Below are positions 61,501-64,000 of a stretch of 64,000 bases of DNA, piece after piece. Position 1 is the stretch's first letter; every line of letters starts with the position of its first letter. The DNA comes from Streptomyces calvus (lineage in GTDB: Bacteria; Actinomycetota; Actinomycetes; Streptomycetales; Streptomycetaceae): the NCBI RefSeq assembly GCF_006782915.1, contig NZ_VCNP01000010.1:186001-250000 (forward strand), written 5' to 3'. The translations under genes were made by a program, and so were the position numbers. Under the pieces are notes generated by a model. That model was not told the DNA's origin. It did no database searches and saw only the letters and a program-made list of their open reading frames with translations.

Positions 61501-61710
61501 GATGCGTGCCGCGAAGGTGGTGCCCGTGCCCAGCCGCAGGTCGCCGTCGGTGCGGGTGCCGGCCGCGACGGCGCTCGGCCCGGCCAGCGAGGTCATCGCC
61601 ACCGCGGCGCCGGCGCCCGCCAGGAACCCGCGGCGGGACACCGGCGACGTCCCCGCCCGTCGTCCGGTCTCGGCTTCGTCCGGTGATGTCGCAGAATCCG
61701 CTACGTTCAC
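58549..61710 (-). CDS. Tat-exported PD40/TolB-like propeller fused to amidohydrolase
   Basis: A 1053-residue exported protein. Tat signal SRRGFLAGAGAAVAMTSLAG (residues 25-44), then about eleven PD40 propeller repeats (WSPDG units, residues 60-600), then an amidohydrolase domain (about 610-1000). The metal site reads GLIDMHHHREM and later HYHYP and GTDAPIDH; several family members are prolidase- or imidazolonepropionase-like. The propeller may gate or bind the substrate. The C-terminus ends HACCSG. Substrate unknown; likely peptide-like or cyclic amide hydrolysis outside the membrane. Confidence 0.88.
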   Translation of the reverse strand: MNVADSATSPDEAETGRRAGTSPVSRRGFLAGAGAAVAMTSLAGPSAVAAGTRTDGDLRLGTGTTFAARISPDGRWIALDLLGVLWVMPASGGQARRLTSDLFDIAQPDWSPDSSRLVFQSYRDGVFDLWTVRPDGSGLRQLTEGPYDHREPRWSPDGHTILFSGDASGSYAVHTYDVDSGRVGALTDGPGQEYEPAWSPDGNRVAFVVDNTRIDVVDRTTGRRSTHVTVPAGQVIHQPEWTPDGTGLVHHLTYDGRCHLMRGDTPLVDDQETFPFRVSWLDGERFLYTADGRIHVRSLTGSGTRTIGFSAAVTTRRPRYTRRRSDFESTGPRPVRGIGSPVLSPDGEHIAFRALNDIYVMRIGRAPQPLTRDHWWTCDPAWSPDGKRLAYSTDRGGTLDLWIRDLDTGRDRQLTDLGTRAAVSAAWSPDGKEIAFLDQDGALWTADVASGDVRRVFTATFEPGRPTWSPDGRTIALAAVKPYSARFREGLSQILLVDRTTGQGRYVEAVAGRSIQTRGDDGPVWSPDGRRMAFAVASVLYTVDVAEDGTPVGEPRQITGEVTDAPSWSGDSRHLLYLNNGRLRLVPADGGRPRTVAVPLTWTAVRPPARTVVHAGRMWDGVRREIRRDVDIVVEGHRIRSVEPHDDRRAGQRIDARDRLVMPGLIDMHHHREMQGYAYGDRQGRLWLSLGVTTTRSPGSPAYHMVEEREATRSGARIGPRYFATGEAIDGPRIYYNFMRPTFTDAQLKLELERAKSLEYDLMKCYVRLPVMWHKRVVAFAHDAGIPVTSHYHYPAMAFGGDAMEHTGATNRFGYSRTVTPLGTGYSDITDLFVASDMARTPTLFGSTTLYREDRSLVEDHRVRTLNPPWRMAALRESADAAARTDQTARRANLRAQVRQALDIFRRGGRIVLGTDAPIDHAAVSLHMNLRAMVTYGFTPYEALVTATSLAGETLHEDLGRIAPGMYADLAVVDGDPLTDIKDAANVAQVLVSGIAHTVESLLQPFSETPPADSRKTAGSSVLPPVPDHPANRKFWWHGHQYVETARHACCSG

Positions 61711-61939
61711 AGCACATCCCTTCAGCCGTGCGGGGCGCCCGCCGCCGGGCGCCTCCGCTCATGAGTTGCTGTGCCCGGCGGAGGGTTTACCCGAATTCCG
61801 GGCGTGGTGTCACTCGGCACGCCTGCCGGTACGGGCCCGGCCTCGGGATGGGGGTATGAGGGTGGGCGGCCTGCTGACGGACGGTGCGGGCGGTGGTCGG
61901 CAGGGCGCCTCTTCCCGAGCGGACGCGAACACCGCTCAC

Positions 61940-62155
61940 GTGGGCGGTGGGTGGCTGGGCGTCGGCGTTCAGGCCGGTGGTGGGTGGCGGAGCGTCGGCG
62001 TTCAGGACGGGCGGTGGGTCGCGGAGCGTCGGCGTTCAGTTCGGTGGTGGGTGGCGGAGCGTCGGCGTTCAGGACGGGCGGTGGGTCGCGGCGCGTCGGC
62101 GTTCAGGACGGGCGGTGGGTTCGCGGCGCGTCGGCGTTCAGGACGGGCGGTGGCG
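61940..62155. repeat. Minisatellite of about 34-bp units
   Basis: The core GCGTCGGCGTTCAG starts at 61959, 61992, 62026, 62059, 62093 and 62128, so six copies are spaced 33, 34, 33, 34 and 35 bp apart. Between the cores lie variants of GACGGGCGGTGGGTCGCGGA or CCGGTGGTGGGTGGCGGA, alternating in the first three units. Copies are very similar, suggesting recent expansion. The 61711-62356 gap holds no gene that can be supported; frames through the repeat give only Gly/Arg/Val-rich sequence. Confidence 0.8.
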
Positions 62156-62356
62156 CCTCGCGCGAACAGTTCACGGGCGCGCTCCCGTCCCGGGCGCGCT
62201 CCCGGCGGTGCGACGGCTGACCGCCATCCGGGAGACCGTCGGTAGCGTCCGGAAGGGGCGCGGTGGAGGGCGACGCACGCGTCCTGGCCGCGGCCGACGG
62301 GCCTGCGGCATCCACGTCATGTCCCGGGGATGCCGCGGGCGGCCGCGCGCCGGGCG

Positions 62357-63892
62357 TCAGGCGGGAGGCGCCGGGACCGGGGCGTACTCGAACCAGTCGA
62401 AGGCCACCGTGCCCTCGGTGGCGTACATGCCGATCACGCGGCCGGTGAAGCCGCAGGCGACCTCGGTGGACAGGTAGCGGCCGTCCAGTTCGGCGAGCGG
62501 CCGGGCGGCCGGGGCGTCGGGGTCGCCGATCCAGAAGGCGACGGTGTCGGGGCCGGTGGTCCCGCCGTCGGTGAGTTCGGGCGAAGCGGGCACGAGATCG
62601 GACGTCCGGATGGTGACGGTGAGGGTCAGCGGCCCGGACGGGACGGGTCGGGCGGCCACGGTCTGGCGCAGCGGACCGATCCGGGCGACGACGGCGGCCT
62701 CGCCGTTGCCGACCTCCAGTTCGTAGTGGTGGGCCTCGTCCAGGCGTACGCAGAGCCCGCCGCGTCCCGTACCGGGGTCGATCTCGGCGGTGGCGCGGCA
62801 GTCGTGGTGCTGCTGGCGGCGGCCGACGAAGGTGTATCCGGGGCGGTCGAGGGTGGGGCCGGTGGCGCGGAGGACCAGCCGGCCGGGGCGCTCGGTGAGC
62901 GACCAGGAGCCCGCCGGGCGGGCGAACGGTGAGATCCAGTGCGGCGCGAGAGCGGAGTCGTCGAAGTCGTCGCGGGCGGGCGGGGCCGGAACGGGGTGCC
63001 AGGCGCCGCCCGGGGCGGCGTGGCTCTCGGGAACGGGCCCGATCCGGGGCCAGCCGTCCGCGTCCCACTCCACGGGGGTCAGGAACGTCTCGCGGCCGAG
63101 CACGTGCACGTCCGGTGTGAAGCCGCGCGGCCGGACGCCGAGCAGCACCGTCCACCAGCTGCCGTCGGGCGCCTCCACCAGGTCGGCGTGGCCGGTGTTC
63201 TGGATGGAGCGGGGGGTACCGCTGTGGGACAGCAGGGGGTTGGCGGGTGCGCCCTCCCAGGGGCCGCGCGGCGAGCGGCCGCGGGCGACGGACACACTGT
63301 GGCCGCGTTCCGTGCCGCCTTCCGCGATCAGCAGGTACCACCAGTCGCCGATGCGGTAGAGGTGCGGCGCCTCCGGGTACTTCAGGCCGCTGCCCGACCA
63401 GGTGGCGAAGGGCCCCTCCAGCACCTCGCCCCCGACCGGGTCGATCCTGGCCGTGTTGATGCCGCCCGCGGGCCCGGAGAAGGCGCACCAGCAGGTGCCG
63501 TCCTCCTCCCACGCCAGATCGGGGTCGATGCCGTGCAGGTCGATCCAGACGGGGTCGCTCCACGGCCCTTCGGGACGCTCGGCGGAGACGACGAAGTTGC
63601 CGCCGCCGTCGATGTTGGTGTTGATGACCCAGTAACGGCCGTCGTGGTGACGGATCGTGGGGGCGTACAGGCCGCCGGACGCCTTGGCGCCGGGGAGGGG
63701 CAGCGGCAGCTGCCCGGGCCGGTCGAGCACGTTGCCGATCTGCTCCCAGTGGACGAGGTCCTTGCTGTGGAAGATCGGCAGCCCGGGGAAGTACTCGAAG
63801 CTGGAGCACACCAGGTAGTAGTCGTCACCGACCCGGCACACGCTCGGATCGGGGTGGAACCCGCTGATCACAGGGTTGTCGTACGTGGGCAT
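62357..63892 (-). CDS. GH43-family beta-xylosidase/arabinofuranosidase (intracellular)
   Basis: A 511-residue enzyme without signal peptide. GH43 propeller residues about 5-320: base Asp D15 (GFHPDPSVCRVGDDYYLV), pKa Asp in GIDPDLAWEEDG and acid Glu in KYPEAPHLYR. The C-terminal beta-sandwich (about 330-511) is the GH43 C2 domain with DFDDSALAPHW and FTGRVIGMYAT. The length and domain plan fit intracellular beta-xylosidases acting on imported xylo-oligosaccharides. The ATG at 63892 follows GAAGGGAA; the 22 codons upstream are probably leader. A transporter may lie beyond the window. Confidence 0.9.
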   Translation of the reverse strand: MPTYDNPVISGFHPDPSVCRVGDDYYLVCSSFEYFPGLPIFHSKDLVHWEQIGNVLDRPGQLPLPLPGAKASGGLYAPTIRHHDGRYWVINTNIDGGGNFVVSAERPEGPWSDPVWIDLHGIDPDLAWEEDGTCWCAFSGPAGGINTARIDPVGGEVLEGPFATWSGSGLKYPEAPHLYRIGDWWYLLIAEGGTERGHSVSVARGRSPRGPWEGAPANPLLSHSGTPRSIQNTGHADLVEAPDGSWWTVLLGVRPRGFTPDVHVLGRETFLTPVEWDADGWPRIGPVPESHAAPGGAWHPVPAPPARDDFDDSALAPHWISPFARPAGSWSLTERPGRLVLRATGPTLDRPGYTFVGRRQQHHDCRATAEIDPGTGRGGLCVRLDEAHHYELEVGNGEAAVVARIGPLRQTVAARPVPSGPLTLTVTIRTSDLVPASPELTDGGTTGPDTVAFWIGDPDAPAARPLAELDGRYLSTEVACGFTGRVIGMYATEGTVAFDWFEYAPVPAPPA

Positions 63893-64000
63893 GGAAGCGT
63901 GTTCCCTTCGAGTCCCCGGGTTACGCGGCGCGAGTCCCAAGGTGCGGATCCTCGGCACGGCGTCTCGGCCCGGGTGGAGCGAGGGGACCCCAGCCGGTGC

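Noticed and set aside
61940..62155. CRISPR array
   Set aside because: The units are nearly contiguous with similar, not unique, intervening sequence, and there are no cas genes.
61771..62477. Open frames through the minisatellite as a repeat protein
   Set aside because: Unit lengths of 33, 34 and 35 bp break the frame between copies, start signals are lacking and all frames are Gly/Arg-rich by composition.

Overview
The window is high-GC actinobacterial DNA, almost certainly a Streptomyces chromosome. The signs are strong third-position G/C bias, GTG and TTG starts, many ATGA/GTGA stop-start overlaps, F420-dependent oxidoreductases, Tat-exported glycoside hydrolases and CebR-type operators. 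No rRNA, tRNA or CRISPR array was seen.

Layout. 1-99 is the tail of a CAP-domain protein. 111-8845 (all minus) is a reductive pyrimidine/hydantoin catabolic block: two paralogous beta-ureidopropionase-like amidohydrolases, a class III aminotransferase, a PucR regulator, dihydropyrimidinase, an LLM oxidoreductase and an NCS1 permease. 9015-10972 holds a hypothetical protein and a small XRE regulator. 11439-16172 is a complete lasso peptide cluster (precursor, cyclase, PqqD-like recognition protein, leader peptidase, ABC exporter); the predicted core LLGRAGNDRLILSKN fits the citrulassin family. 16499-26222 is mostly housekeeping: Clp ATPase, gamma-glutamyltransferase, amino-acid ABC ATPase, exonuclease III, MBL-fold hydrolase and a PcaD-PcaC fusion whose nucleophile position reads Ala. 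26251-27437 is a scar: a tyrosine integrase with an in-frame stop, joined to a truncated SDR gene.

27787-34260 is a plant-polysaccharide region: GH27 with a ricin-type lectin domain, GH43, a LacI regulator, a GH6 cellulase under a perfect CebR box, and a decayed second GH6 gene. 34387-36369 holds DM13, GNAT and membrane proteins.

36531-57459 is the most interesting part, a carbohydrate/cyclitol cluster. One minus-strand operon (43437 down to 36531) encodes GT4, GalE, an MGH1-like glycosidase, a Gfo/Idh oxidoreductase, GalU, SemiSWEET and a ROK kinase. A zinc-type dehydrogenase, a HutC/GntR regulator, a PP2C-like protein, a GH13 alpha-glucosidase and an epimerase follow. A plus-strand operon (49843-57459) then encodes a trehalose-synthase-like glycosyltransferase, an SDR, a sugar-phosphate cyclase of the EEVS type, two cupins, a VOC protein resembling valiolone epimerases, an LLM oxidoreductase, a second SDR and a HAD phosphatase. 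Together these suggest a C7-cyclitol (pseudosugar) pathway with kinase, nucleotidylyltransferase and pseudo-glycosyltransferase candidates, but no aminotransferase. The GntR protein probably controls it through GT-n-TA-n-AC operators found at its own promoter, at the seven-gene operon and, imperfectly, at the dehydrogenase.

57755-63892 holds a RibD/DHFR-like protein, a Tat-exported PD40/amidohydrolase, a roughly 34-bp minisatellite and a second GH43 enzyme.
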